Shown: one piece after another, positions 9,366 through 20,100 of the stretch | Numbering within the stretch: the first letter of the stretch is position 1 | How the letters are laid out: each line of letters begins with the position of its first letter | Assembly (NCBI GenBank): GCA_903881665.1 | Contig: CAIRUC010000125.1 | Location: 27,975-91,974 of the forward strand | Origin: an uncultured Bacteroidota bacterium | GTDB lineage: Bacteria; Bacteroidota; Bacteroidia; AKYH767-A; OLB10 | DNA length: 64,000 bases | Reading direction: 5' to 3' | The notes under the pieces: model-generated | What the model saw: only the letters and a program-made list of their open reading frames with translations | Database searches by the model: none | What the model was told of the DNA's origin: nothing | Made by a program: the position numbers and the translations under genes

Positions 9366-11080
9366 TGATGAACTTGAAAAGAAGCTTTGCTTTACTGGCA
9401 TCGGTTTTCATTCTGAATTCCGCAGTAGCACAGCAACAACGTATGGTTGATTTCGTGGGCGGAGCTAGATCCATCATGACTAATAATCAGTTATTAGTGC
9501 GCGACTCGCTTGCTGATACTTCTACCGTTAAAAGAAATACAGGAGGTTATGCTTTAATCGATTTAGGAGTGAATATTCGCCCGAATAGCACGACAGAAAT
9601 TTTAGGAACTTTCCGTATCCGTAACAATTACGGAGGATTTTGGGGCGCCGGTGTTACTGTTGATGTACGTGAATTATGGTTGAAAGGTATTATAGGAAAT
9701 ATCGTACGTTATCAAGTAGGAGATTTGAATCTTAAACAAACGCCGTTTACGTTTTATAATCATCATGCCGATAGATTTGATTCGTTGCCTTCGATTTTCT
9801 CCTTACAAAATGACATCGTTCGTTACGAACATTTTTATTCAAATAATACATGGCGTTCGCAAGGTGCCAATGTTAATTTCGGATTTTCTTTCTCTAGAGG
9901 GCTTGAAGAAATAAATTTTAATGCTTATACTACTCGTTTAAAAGCTTCTAACTTCAGCACGATTCCCGATCGTTTATTTTCTGGAGCTACCGTTAACGTT
10001 GTTCAAAGCAATCATTTCGAAATAAATTACAATTTGGCAACTGTATTCGACGTAAAAGGAACGGCCACCGCTACTAATAATTTTCATAATACCGTAAATA
10101 CGTTCAACACTTCTTACGGAGCAACTATTGGCGCCTTTGATTGGAAAATCAGCGGTGAAGCTGGCGAAAGTAATTATGCTTACAGCGAAGCCCCTGATAC
10201 AGCAGACCTCATTGATTACTTCATTTATGTGAAAGGTGAAATCAATTGGAAAGCCAAACATCTTTCTATCAACGGGGGATATTTAAATGTAGGTCCCGAT
10301 TTCAGAAGTATTGGTGCGCAAAGTAAAGACGTGAATTATTCGGCGCTTACAAATTATTATGAGCGTTATACCAATAGTCAAAGTCTTCGTCCTTATAGCT
10401 TATATGATTTGCTGAATAATGATGCTATTTATAATACCGAGATTTCGACTGAAACTGCACACATTGATGCAAGCGTGAATAATGTGATGCCTTATGGTAT
10501 CGCCACTTTCAACCGAGTAGGGGGATTTGTAGGCTTGAATTATTCTCATCCAAACGGATTTTATATAACAGCAACACATTTTAAGTTAAATGAAATCAGA
10601 GGACAAGGAACTACCAGTTTAAAAGATTTTACTTCTACCGAATTGAATGCATGTGTAGAGGTGAATAAATTTTTGAACTTAAAGAACACGATTAAAGTGC
10701 AAGGTGGATCTACGTATATGACAAGTGTCCGTATAGGAAATATTTCTTTAGAAGATGTGGATTTAAAAACTACAAAACACCAAGTAGGAGCAGAAGTTGA
10801 AGTATCGAAAGGATTGGATCTTCTTTTCGGTATAGTGAGTTTGAGTTCAAAAGGAAATGAGTTCATCGCCGAACGAAACATTTACACTGTTGCCGATTAT
10901 TTCAACAAAGTAGAATACAAATTGAATCAATCATTTACTGCTTACGGTATCCGTTATCGCTTCGATAGTAAAATTTATATCTGCGGATTATTCCAGCATA
11001 CGAAGTATGCCGATGGCTTCCATACAAATGTTGACTATGCCGTTGACCAATTCAGTCTCATCTATAACATGACCTTTTAA
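9365..11080 (+). CDS. Putative outer-membrane beta-barrel protein
   Basis: Signal peptide, beta-rich sequence ending LIYNMTF; TAATG coupling with the previous ORF. Confidence 0.65.
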   Translation: MMNLKRSFALLASVFILNSAVAQQQRMVDFVGGARSIMTNNQLLVRDSLADTSTVKRNTGGYALIDLGVNIRPNSTTEILGTFRIRNNYGGFWGAGVTVDVRELWLKGIIGNIVRYQVGDLNLKQTPFTFYNHHADRFDSLPSIFSLQNDIVRYEHFYSNNTWRSQGANVNFGFSFSRGLEEINFNAYTTRLKASNFSTIPDRLFSGATVNVVQSNHFEINYNLATVFDVKGTATATNNFHNTVNTFNTSYGATIGAFDWKISGEAGESNYAYSEAPDTADLIDYFIYVKGEINWKAKHLSINGGYLNVGPDFRSIGAQSKDVNYSALTNYYERYTNSQSLRPYSLYDLLNNDAIYNTEISTETAHIDASVNNVMPYGIATFNRVGGFVGLNYSHPNGFYITATHFKLNEIRGQGTTSLKDFTSTELNACVEVNKFLNLKNTIKVQGGSTYMTSVRIGNISLEDVDLKTTKHQVGAEVEVSKGLDLLFGIVSLSSKGNEFIAERNIYTVADYFNKVEYKLNQSFTAYGIRYRFDSKIYICGLFQHTKYADGFHTNVDYAVDQFSLIYNMTF

Positions 11081-11082
11081 TC

Positions 11083-12084
11083 ATGAAAAAATATTTCTTC
11101 CTTGTTTTCATTACTTTATCTCTTACTGCTTGTCGGAAAGAAAAGGATACGTATGAAGGTGTGAGTATACAAGAGCTCTATAGTGATTTTTTATTGCTCG
11201 ATAATTTTAAGGTAGATAAAGATAGCGTCGATTTCGCCAATGGCGAGAATGCTACTTTTTCGGCGAAGTTTAATAAACCCGTTAATTGGACTATCACTAT
11301 AACAGGACAAACTTCGAAAGCCAGGAAAATCATCACTGGTCAGTCGAAGACGATCGATATCAGTAACGGAAAATGGAATGGTTCTACTACCGACTTCCCT
11401 ATGTTCACAAAAGAACATTGCGTTGCGCTGCTAAAAATTGAAAATGTGGTGGATTCTTTCACAGTATCAACGAATATAAAAACTTTGAAAGTGAATCCAG
11501 GATTTGTTATAGCCGATTTCGAAAACGGATTTAATCCAGCATGGACAAAATTTGTGCAGTCGGGAGCCAACATGGACTTCAATATAAAATCTGATTCACT
11601 TTGTCCGCAAGGCGCGAAATATTTGAAGATGGCGGGTACCGTAAACTGGGATTATCTTATTGGATTAATCGATTTTCCTGCAACTGCTTATGGCACTGCT
11701 AAAACCTTCCCTTTAAATACTAACCCAGATAACGTTTATTTCAACTGCTTAATATACGGCGTACCGAATACGAATGAGTCTATTATATTATTTCAATTCA
11801 AAGAAGACGAAGACGGCAACGGAACTTATAACAATGCAACTACCGACGATCAATACGATTATCAAATTACAGTGAATTGGAGTGGATGGAAATTGATTAG
11901 TATTAAATACAGCGACTTAGTAAGCTTAAGCAACGGACAGCCTACAACACCGCATGGCAATAGCATTCACAACCCCAATAAACTTGCGAAAATCTCAATG
12001 CTTCATTTAGCAAATCCTTCAAATGGTTTTGCAAGTAGCAAACTTGATTATATCATCTTCACCGATGCGCCACTAGAACCATAA
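11083..12084 (+). CDS. Surface lipoprotein, putative glycan-binding
   Basis: MKKYFFLVFITLSLTAC lipobox; position in the glucan locus. Confidence 0.6.
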   Translation: MKKYFFLVFITLSLTACRKEKDTYEGVSIQELYSDFLLLDNFKVDKDSVDFANGENATFSAKFNKPVNWTITITGQTSKARKIITGQSKTIDISNGKWNGSTTDFPMFTKEHCVALLKIENVVDSFTVSTNIKTLKVNPGFVIADFENGFNPAWTKFVQSGANMDFNIKSDSLCPQGAKYLKMAGTVNWDYLIGLIDFPATAYGTAKTFPLNTNPDNVYFNCLIYGVPNTNESIILFQFKEDEDGNGTYNNATTDDQYDYQITVNWSGWKLISIKYSDLVSLSNGQPTTPHGNSIHNPNKLAKISMLHLANPSNGFASSKLDYIIFTDAPLEP

Positions 12085-12731
12085 TGAATAAACGTTTCTT
12101 CATCGGACTCTTCTTCTGTGCTACCATTACTCAATGTGTGGCGCAAGAGAATTCTTTTATTCATGTGAAACATCAAGGTCTTTATGAAAAAGATCGTGAT
12201 GGCGATTCGCTTGCAGTAAATGGATTTAAACAAGTCCAAATTTTTGATGAAGACATGGGCTCGGAAGTTTGGGCCTCGCCTGAAACGAATTGCGTGACGA
12301 TGAGCAAAGAAAAATCGGTGGTATTAAAAGGACAAAATTCATTGCATGTGAAGTGGGATAAAATCACAGGAGGATGCAAATGGATTGGTATCGGTTTTGG
12401 CTGGAATGAATGGTTAGCGAAAGACATGACTGGATTAATCGATCAAGCATCGGTACAATTAAAAGTTCGTGCCGTAAAAGGCTCCTTCGCTAATTTCCCT
12501 GTAGCCTTTGCCTTCGAAGACTATACCGGCGTACAGTCGTTCTGCGGATTCCAAGTAAAGCAAGCATCGGGTTTATTTAATGATAAATCGTGGACCACAT
12601 TAACTATTCCGCTAAAAGACTTTTCGTTCATTGCTAACGGTGCGGATATGGGAAAAATAAAACAATTCGTTATTCAATTAGAAGCGGATGGCGAAGTATA
12701 TATTGATGATATTCGAATAGTAAAGAATTAA
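12084..12731 (+). CDS. Secreted CBM/jelly-roll-like protein
   Basis: Signal peptide; ...KSVVLKGQNSLHVKWDK...WTTLTIPLKDF...VYIDDIRIVKN pattern typical of galactose-binding-like CBMs. Confidence 0.55.
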   Translation: MNKRFFIGLFFCATITQCVAQENSFIHVKHQGLYEKDRDGDSLAVNGFKQVQIFDEDMGSEVWASPETNCVTMSKEKSVVLKGQNSLHVKWDKITGGCKWIGIGFGWNEWLAKDMTGLIDQASVQLKVRAVKGSFANFPVAFAFEDYTGVQSFCGFQVKQASGLFNDKSWTTLTIPLKDFSFIANGADMGKIKQFVIQLEADGEVYIDDIRIVKN

Positions 12732-12738
12732 GTTAAAC

Positions 12739-14982
12739 ATGAGAAAAATATCGCTCCTTTTTTTTGCTATTTTATTCTTTGGTCAAACGTTGGCTCAAAA
12801 AGTCAATGGCATTGACATTGATGCGCTCATCAGCAAAATGACGGTAGAAGAAAAGGCGGGGCAAATGACGCAAATTGATTTAGGTGTTATTGCTGTTGGT
12901 GATATTTGTAATCTAAAAAACCCTCAACAACTCGATAAGGTTAAATTAAAGCGCGCACTATCTGATTATAAAGTAGGATCAGTTTTAAATGTTGGTTGTG
13001 GCAGTGGAACTATTGCTGTTGACAATTGGCGTTCGATCATTTCCGGCATTCATGCTGCTAATACTTCGTATAATAATGAAGTTCCTGTTATATATGGCGT
13101 TGATGCTATTCATGGCGCTAATTATTCGATGGGAGCTACTTTATTTCCACAAGAAATAGGACAAGCTGCGACATGGAATCCATCGCTAATACAACAATTG
13201 AATGCAGTAACAGCGTATGAAACACGCGCAAACGGAATACCTTGGAATTTTTCACCTGTACTCGATATCGGGCGACAGCCTTTATGGTCGAGGTTCTTCG
13301 AGACTTATGGCGAAGATGTGACGTTAGCATCAAGCATGGCGAAAGCAGCCATTATTGGTATGCAAGGAAATGATGTGAATAACGCTACCCATGTAGCAGG
13401 TTGCATGAAGCATTTCTTAGGATACAGTTTCCCTTTAAGCGGACATGATCGCACACCTGCGTGGATAAGCGATCGAGAATTAAGAGAATATTTCGTGCCC
13501 ACATTTCAAACGGCTATTAACGCTGGGGCTAAAACAATCATGATTAATTCGGGAGAAATTAATGGCACTCCCGTTCATGCGAATTATGATATCTTAACTA
13601 CTTTGCTTCGCAATGAACTCGGATTTAAAGGTGTTGCTGTTACCGATTGGGAAGACATCTATAAGCTGGTAAATGTTCATCATGTAGCTGCTACCAAGAA
13701 GGAATCAGTTAAAATGGCTATCATGGCGGGTATCGACATGAGCATGACACCTAACGACTACGAATATACCGATTGCTTAATTGCGCTCATCAAAGAAGGA
13801 AGTATTCCAATGTCGCGTATAGACGCATCCGTTCGACGAATTCTTATACTAAAAGCAGAACTCGGATTGTTTAAAAACACTATTTACCCTGCTTCACAGT
13901 ATACTAATTTTGGAAGTAAAGAAAATAGCGCTTTAAGTTACCGCATCGCTGGCGAGTCTATTACCTTATTGAAAAATGATAATAGCGTATTACCGTTAAG
14001 CAACGAAGGACAAAAAATTCTTGTTTGTGGACCGGCGGCTCAATCGCTAAATCTATTAAACGGAGCATGGACGCATACATGGCAAGGTGTTGATGATCGT
14101 TTCAATACAAAAGGGAAACTAACCATCTATGAGGCGTTGAAACAAAACATGCCTAACAACATGTTAGAATATGCGAAAGGTGCTTCATTAGATTCGCTGG
14201 TTGATATATCAGATTGCATTAACAAAGCACTTACTGCCGACAAAATAATTGTTTGCCTAGGAGAAAAGCCTTCCACTGAAATTCCGGGTAACATTAATGA
14301 CTTATCATTAACCTCGGCGCAACAAGAATTAGTAAATGCCTTACTCGAATTAAAAAAACCGATTATTTTGGTTTGCTGTTTTAATCGTCCTCAAATAATT
14401 CATTCCATCAGCAAAAATGTAGACGCCATAATTTACGGTTACCTACCGGGCGATGAAGGCGGAAGGGCGATTGCTGATGTTATCAATGGAAAAATTAATC
14501 CGTCAGGGAAATTACCATTCACCTATCCTTCAGCAGTAAATGCCTTTATGCATTACGACCATAAATCATCAGAAGAATTAGATATCGACTTTTCAAACAA
14601 TGCTTATCGTCCCGAATTTGATTTTGGCTATGGATTATCATATAGCACATTTGCTTATTCGAATTTTAGCGTTTCTAATGACACCCTATTAACCTATGAT
14701 TCATTAATGGTATCGGTGCTTGTAAAAAACACAAGTGCGTTTCAAGGGGCTGAAACAGTACAATTATACTACCACGATCAAGTCGCATCGATTACTCCTT
14801 CGGTAAAGAAATTATTAGCTTTTAAGAAGATTTCATTGCAAGCAGGAGAATCGCAAAGAGTAGAATTTACGATTCGTGCAGCTGATCTTTCATTTATTAA
14901 TAAGTCGTTGCAGCGCGTCACCGAACCCGGCATGTTTGATCTTCTGCTTGCCAATTTCAAAACATCATTCTATGTCGATTAG
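12739..14982 (+). CDS. bglX: Glycoside hydrolase family 3 beta-glucosidase
   Basis: MTVEEKAGQMTQ, GVDAIHGANY, KHFLGY, GVAVTDWEDI nucleophile region, C-terminal FnIII-like domain. Confidence 0.92.
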   Translation: MRKISLLFFAILFFGQTLAQKVNGIDIDALISKMTVEEKAGQMTQIDLGVIAVGDICNLKNPQQLDKVKLKRALSDYKVGSVLNVGCGSGTIAVDNWRSIISGIHAANTSYNNEVPVIYGVDAIHGANYSMGATLFPQEIGQAATWNPSLIQQLNAVTAYETRANGIPWNFSPVLDIGRQPLWSRFFETYGEDVTLASSMAKAAIIGMQGNDVNNATHVAGCMKHFLGYSFPLSGHDRTPAWISDRELREYFVPTFQTAINAGAKTIMINSGEINGTPVHANYDILTTLLRNELGFKGVAVTDWEDIYKLVNVHHVAATKKESVKMAIMAGIDMSMTPNDYEYTDCLIALIKEGSIPMSRIDASVRRILILKAELGLFKNTIYPASQYTNFGSKENSALSYRIAGESITLLKNDNSVLPLSNEGQKILVCGPAAQSLNLLNGAWTHTWQGVDDRFNTKGKLTIYEALKQNMPNNMLEYAKGASLDSLVDISDCINKALTADKIIVCLGEKPSTEIPGNINDLSLTSAQQELVNALLELKKPIILVCCFNRPQIIHSISKNVDAIIYGYLPGDEGGRAIADVINGKINPSGKLPFTYPSAVNAFMHYDHKSSEELDIDFSNNAYRPEFDFGYGLSYSTFAYSNFSVSNDTLLTYDSLMVSVLVKNTSAFQGAETVQLYYHDQVASITPSVKKLLAFKKISLQAGESQRVEFTIRAADLSFINKSLQRVTEPGMFDLLLANFKTSFYVD

Positions 14983-15811
14983 CAATTTAACCCGATGGTT
15001 GTTAGCCTTAAGCGCAGGACTATTGTTTTCATGTAAACAATCAGACCCTCCAACCCCCAATACTTCGGAGAAAGGAGATTTTTCATTCTCTGGTTACGAT
15101 TGGAAATACAAAAACAGTAGTGGAAATCAAGTAGGTCCCGGCCCGAATTTATTTTCATCGAGTAGCGACAATATTTGGTTAGATCAAGATAGTATGTTGC
15201 ATTTAAAAATCACGAAGCGCAACGGTCTTTGGTATTGCAGTGAAGTAATTTCTACAAAAGAATTCGGTTACGGCACGTTCATCTTCACTACACAAAGTGA
15301 CTTAACAACACTAAATGAAAAATCAATTTTCGGATTATTTTCATGGAACGACTATTCTTTCTATAATCAAGGAAATAGCGAAGTAGATATTGAATTTGCG
15401 CGATGGAACAATGCCAATGATTCGTTACTATTAACGTATAGTGTTCAGCCCGTTTGGTTCGATAATGCCTCTCCTTATGCCGAACGTACGCGTAGGCCGC
15501 AAATGCAAGTAAATAAATTAAAAACGACAAGTACACATGTCTTTCGTTGGACACCGGACTCCGTCACGTGGAAATCATACGAAGGAAGTAATTATCCTGG
15601 AATCAATTTGCTCGCTTCATGGGCATTCGATAAAACGAATCCTGCACGAACAAAAATCGAAGGGGGAATTACTTCTGCACCGATTATTATTCCTGCACCA
15701 GACGACAGCACTAATGTCCGTTTAAACCTATGGTTATTAAACGGACAAGCGCCGAGCAACGGAACTGAATCGGAAGTAGTGATTAAATCATTCCGTTACA
15801 TTCCCCTTTAA
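14972..15811 (+). CDS. Glycoside hydrolase family 16 lipoprotein (laminarinase/licheninase-like)
   Basis: Likely start MSISNLTRWLLALSAGLLFSC (lipobox) inside the 14876 ORF; catalytic ExDxE motif NSEVDIEFARW; overlaps the GH3 stop. Confidence 0.82.
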   Translation: MSISNLTRWLLALSAGLLFSCKQSDPPTPNTSEKGDFSFSGYDWKYKNSSGNQVGPGPNLFSSSSDNIWLDQDSMLHLKITKRNGLWYCSEVISTKEFGYGTFIFTTQSDLTTLNEKSIFGLFSWNDYSFYNQGNSEVDIEFARWNNANDSLLLTYSVQPVWFDNASPYAERTRRPQMQVNKLKTTSTHVFRWTPDSVTWKSYEGSNYPGINLLASWAFDKTNPARTKIEGGITSAPIIIPAPDDSTNVRLNLWLLNGQAPSNGTESEVVIKSFRYIPL

Positions 15812-15844
15812 AAACACCCTATAACAGAAACTTAAATAAATCCG

Positions 15845-17143
15845 ATGAAAAAACTATTACTCATTCTACTCATTAGTTTAGGATGGTCGATTGGCCAAGC
15901 ACAAAATGTAAATGTGACATTTCAAGTACACAGTCCAGATTCAACACCAGTTTATGTATTTGGAAGTTGGAGCAACTGGACGAACTGGCCCGGCGATTTA
16001 ATGACAGACATTGGCAATGGATATTATATAAAGTCGTTATCCATTCCGGCAAGTGCTACGCATGAATTTTTATTTGTAAATGGTGTTGGTTCAACAAAAG
16101 AAATTTTAGATCCTACATGGCCTTGCACAAATGGCAATGGACAATACACCAATCGTGTATTAACACTTGGCGCTACCGACACAACGGTTTGCAATGACTG
16201 GCAATCGTGTAATACCTGTTCGGCACCAGCAAGTAATGTAGCAGTAACTTTTCAAGTATTTCAACCTGACTCAACACCAGTTTATGTTTTCGGAAGTTGG
16301 AGTGGATGGCAAAACTGGCCTGGCGATTTAATGTCATCGATTGGCAACGGATATTATGCTACTACATTGTATTTACCATCGAGCACGGTGTACGAATATC
16401 TTTATACTAACGGTGTTGGACCTACGAAAGAAGTATTAGATCCTGCTTGGCCTTGCACAAATGGCAATGGACAATACACCAATCGTGTGCTAACATTAGG
16501 CAGTGCCGACACTTCAGTTTGCAATGTATGGAAATCATGTAACACTTGTGCGGTAGCGTCAACAACAGTAAATATAACATTTAGAGTACAGAGCCCTGAT
16601 TCATTGCCGGTGTTTTTATTCGGCAATTGGAGCAATTGGAGCAATTGGCCTGGAGACTTAATGACACCTGTTTCTGGAAATACGTATGAAGTAACATTAC
16701 CCTTAACCTCATCGACGCCCTATGAATATTTATTTGTTAATGGAAATGGCCCTACCAAAGAAATATTAAATCCTGCGTGGAGTTGTACTAATGGAAATTC
16801 ACAATACACCAACCGTGTATTTATTCCGGGAGGAAGTGATACAACGATTTGTGCAATATGGTCAACATGTAGCAACTGTTCAACATCAGGAATTACAAGC
16901 ATCAACAACAATGATGTAAAAGTAATCGTGAATAAAAAAGGAATTCGCTTTACGAGTTCGCAATATAGTGAAACCGCTTCGCTGCAAATTTTCGACGTTG
17001 CTGGAAGATGTATTTACAAGCAAGAAAAGCCGGTAGCTATCAACAACACAATTCCAATATCACTAAAAACGGGAGAAATGTATCTCATACGTTGCAATAT
17101 CAATGGCGAACCGGCAACATTTAAAGCCATCATCACCGAATAA
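15845..17143 (+). CDS. T9SS-exported protein with three tandem CBM-like E-set domains
   Basis: Three copies of VTFQV..PDSTPVYVFGSWSNWTNWPGDLM...NGNGQYTNRV, then a T9SS CTD. Confidence 0.8.
   Translation: MKKLLLILLISLGWSIGQAQNVNVTFQVHSPDSTPVYVFGSWSNWTNWPGDLMTDIGNGYYIKSLSIPASATHEFLFVNGVGSTKEILDPTWPCTNGNGQYTNRVLTLGATDTTVCNDWQSCNTCSAPASNVAVTFQVFQPDSTPVYVFGSWSGWQNWPGDLMSSIGNGYYATTLYLPSSTVYEYLYTNGVGPTKEVLDPAWPCTNGNGQYTNRVLTLGSADTSVCNVWKSCNTCAVASTTVNITFRVQSPDSLPVFLFGNWSNWSNWPGDLMTPVSGNTYEVTLPLTSSTPYEYLFVNGNGPTKEILNPAWSCTNGNSQYTNRVFIPGGSDTTICAIWSTCSNCSTSGITSINNNDVKVIVNKKGIRFTSSQYSETASLQIFDVAGRCIYKQEKPVAINNTIPISLKTGEMYLIRCNINGEPATFKAIITE
15905..16885 (+). repeat. Three tandem FGSWS(N/G)W domain repeats, about 328 bp each
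   Basis: Direct reading: PDSTPVYVFGSWSNW / PDSTPVYVFGSWSGW / PDSLPVFLFGNWSNW. Confidence 0.85.
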
Positions 17144-17173
17144 ACTTAAAAACACCTAAATAACTAAAATCAA

Positions 17174-20100
17174 ATGAAAACAAAATTACTTAGTACACTA
17201 CTTGGTGTGCTTGTGTCGGTTTTCAGTTTCGGACAAACTGCAGTAGATCTGCCTGTAAGCTTCGATGACTCAAACGTGGCATACAACCTCGTCGATTTCG
17301 GAGGCAACGCCTCTAATATTGTAACTGATCCGACAGGAGGTACCAATCTCGTAGTCCAAATCAACAAATCGAATACAGCAGCATTGTGGGCAGGAACTAC
17401 CATTGGTGGAACTGCAGGTTTTGCGAATTCAATTCCATTTGTATCGGGCACAACACGTATCTCTATGCGCGTTTACTCACCGGATGCAGGAATTCAAGTG
17501 CGATTAAAAGCGGAAGATCCTACAAACCCTACAATCAGCGTAGAAACGGAAGCCACCACCACCACTGCGAATGCGTGGGAAACACTAGAATTTAATTTTG
17601 CGAATCAAGCAAACGGAACCGCCGCTATTAACTACAACAATAACTATCAAAAGCTTTCGATGTTCTTTAACTTCGGAGTTGACGGTGCTACTGCAGGAGC
17701 AAAAACATATTATGCCGATGATATCGAATTTTTACCTGCTGTTATCTTACCAATCACGATAACATTCCAAGTACAAAATCCTGATTCAACACCTGTATTT
17801 ATTTTCGGAAGTTGGAGTGGCTGGAGCAATTGGCCTGGAACATTAATGACATCGGTAGGAAATAATACGTATACAGCCGATATTACATTGACTCCTGCAA
17901 GCAACTACGAATACTTATTCGTAAACGGAGGAACAACACCAACCAAAGAAGTGTTAAATCCTACAGATCCATGTACGAATGGTAACACGCAATACACCAA
18001 CCGCGTGATTAATACGGGATCAACAGATACAACAATTTGTTCTATTTGGAATACATGTAATTCATGTGGCGTAGTAGTTACTACACAAGTTGATCTTCCT
18101 ATAACCTTCGACGATGCCACTACGAATTATGCATTAGTTGATTTTGGCGGAAATGCAAGCACTATCGAGCCTGACCCTTCTGGTGGATCAAACAACGTAT
18201 GTAAAGTTGTTAAATCGAACACAGCGCAGTTATGGGCAGGAACAACAGTTGGTGGTCCTGTAGGATTAGCGAATGCTATTCCTTTTTCGGCAAATGCTAC
18301 TAAAATTTCGATGCGTGTATTTTCACCTGATGCAGGTATTCAAATACGCATGAAAGCAGAAGATCCTACAAACGCAGGAATTAGTGTAGAAACAGAAGCG
18401 ACTACTACAACATCAAATGCATGGGAAACATTAGTATTTGATTTCGCTAATCAGGCAAATGGAACGGCGGTTATTAACTACAATAATGTTTACCAAATGA
18501 TTTCTGTATTCTTCAACTTCGGTATTGACGGCACAACTGCAGGAACTAAAACCTATTACTTCGACGATGTTCAATTTACCGTGAAGCAAATTGACCTTCC
18601 CGTAACATTTGAAGATACTACTACCAATTATGCATTAGTTGATTTTGGCGGAAATGCAAGCAATATTGAGACTGACCCTGCTGGAGGTTCAAACAACGTA
18701 TGTAAAATTGTTAAATCAAACTCAGCGCAGTTATGGGCAGGAACAACGGTAGGTGGTCCTGCGGGATTAGCTACAAAAATTCCATTTGCAGCAAATTCAA
18801 CTAAAATTTCGATGCGCGTATTTTCACCTGATGCTGGTATTCAAGTACGCATGAAAGCAGAAGACCCTGCGAACCCAACAATTAGTGTAGAAACAGAAGC
18901 GACTACTACAACATCAAATGCTTGGGAAACATTAGAATTTAATTTCGCTAATCAAGCAAACGGAACGGCAGCTATTAACTTCGCTAATGTTTACCAAATG
19001 ATTTCTGTATTCTTCAACTTCGGAATTCCTGGGGCTTCTGTAGGAACAAAAACCTATTACTTCGACGATATTCAAATGATGCCTCCTGGCCCATCAACGA
19101 TTAACGTATCCTTCCAAGTTCAAAATCCTGATTCAACACCAGTGTATCTCTTTGGTAGCTGGAGTGGATGGAGCAATTGGCCTGGAGATTTGATGAGTTC
19201 TGTTGGTAACGGAACATACTCTGCGACTATTCCTTTAAATGCATCGACCAACTACGAGTATTTATTTGTTAACGGTAGCACACCTACAAAAGAAGCATTA
19301 AATCCAAATGATCCTTGTACTAACGGAAATACGCAATACACTAATCGTGTAATCAACACCGGAGTAACTGATACTACCCTTTGTTCTATTTGGAATACCT
19401 GTAATTCATGTAACGTGGTAGTAACAGTTCCCGTTGATTTACCTGTAACATTCGAAGACATCAATACTGTTTATGGATTAACCGATTTCGGCGGAAACAG
19501 CAGTACTATCGTTGCTGATCCTACAGGAGCATCAAACACCGTTGCTCGCGTGGAAAAAACAAATACTGCACAAACATGGGCAGGGACTACAATTGGAGGA
19601 AGCATTGGTTTTTATCATGTAATTCCTTTTGCGTCTGGCGCAACAAAAATAAGAATGCGTGTTTACTCTCCTGATAGCGGAATTCAAATCCGTATGAAAA
19701 CAGAAGACCCTTCGAACCCTACAATCAGTGTAGAAACTGAAGCTACTACTACTACTGCAAATGCATGGGAAACCTTAGAATTCAATTTTGCCAATCAAGC
19801 AAACGGAACAGCGGCGATCAACTTCGCTAATGTGTATCAGAAGCTAAGTGTATTCTTCAACTTCGGAATTGACGGAGCTACTGCAGGAACTAAAATTTAC
19901 TATTTCGATGATGTAGAATTCGGTGGTAATCCTCCTGCAGCAGTAAATTATACTTTCCGTGTTCAAAATCCTGATTCAGTACCCGTATTTGTATTTGGTA
20001 GTTGGAGCGGATGGAGTAACTGGCCAGGAACATTAATGACATCGATTGGAAATAATATGTACGAAGCAACGATTTCTTTAACAGAAAACAATAGTTACGA

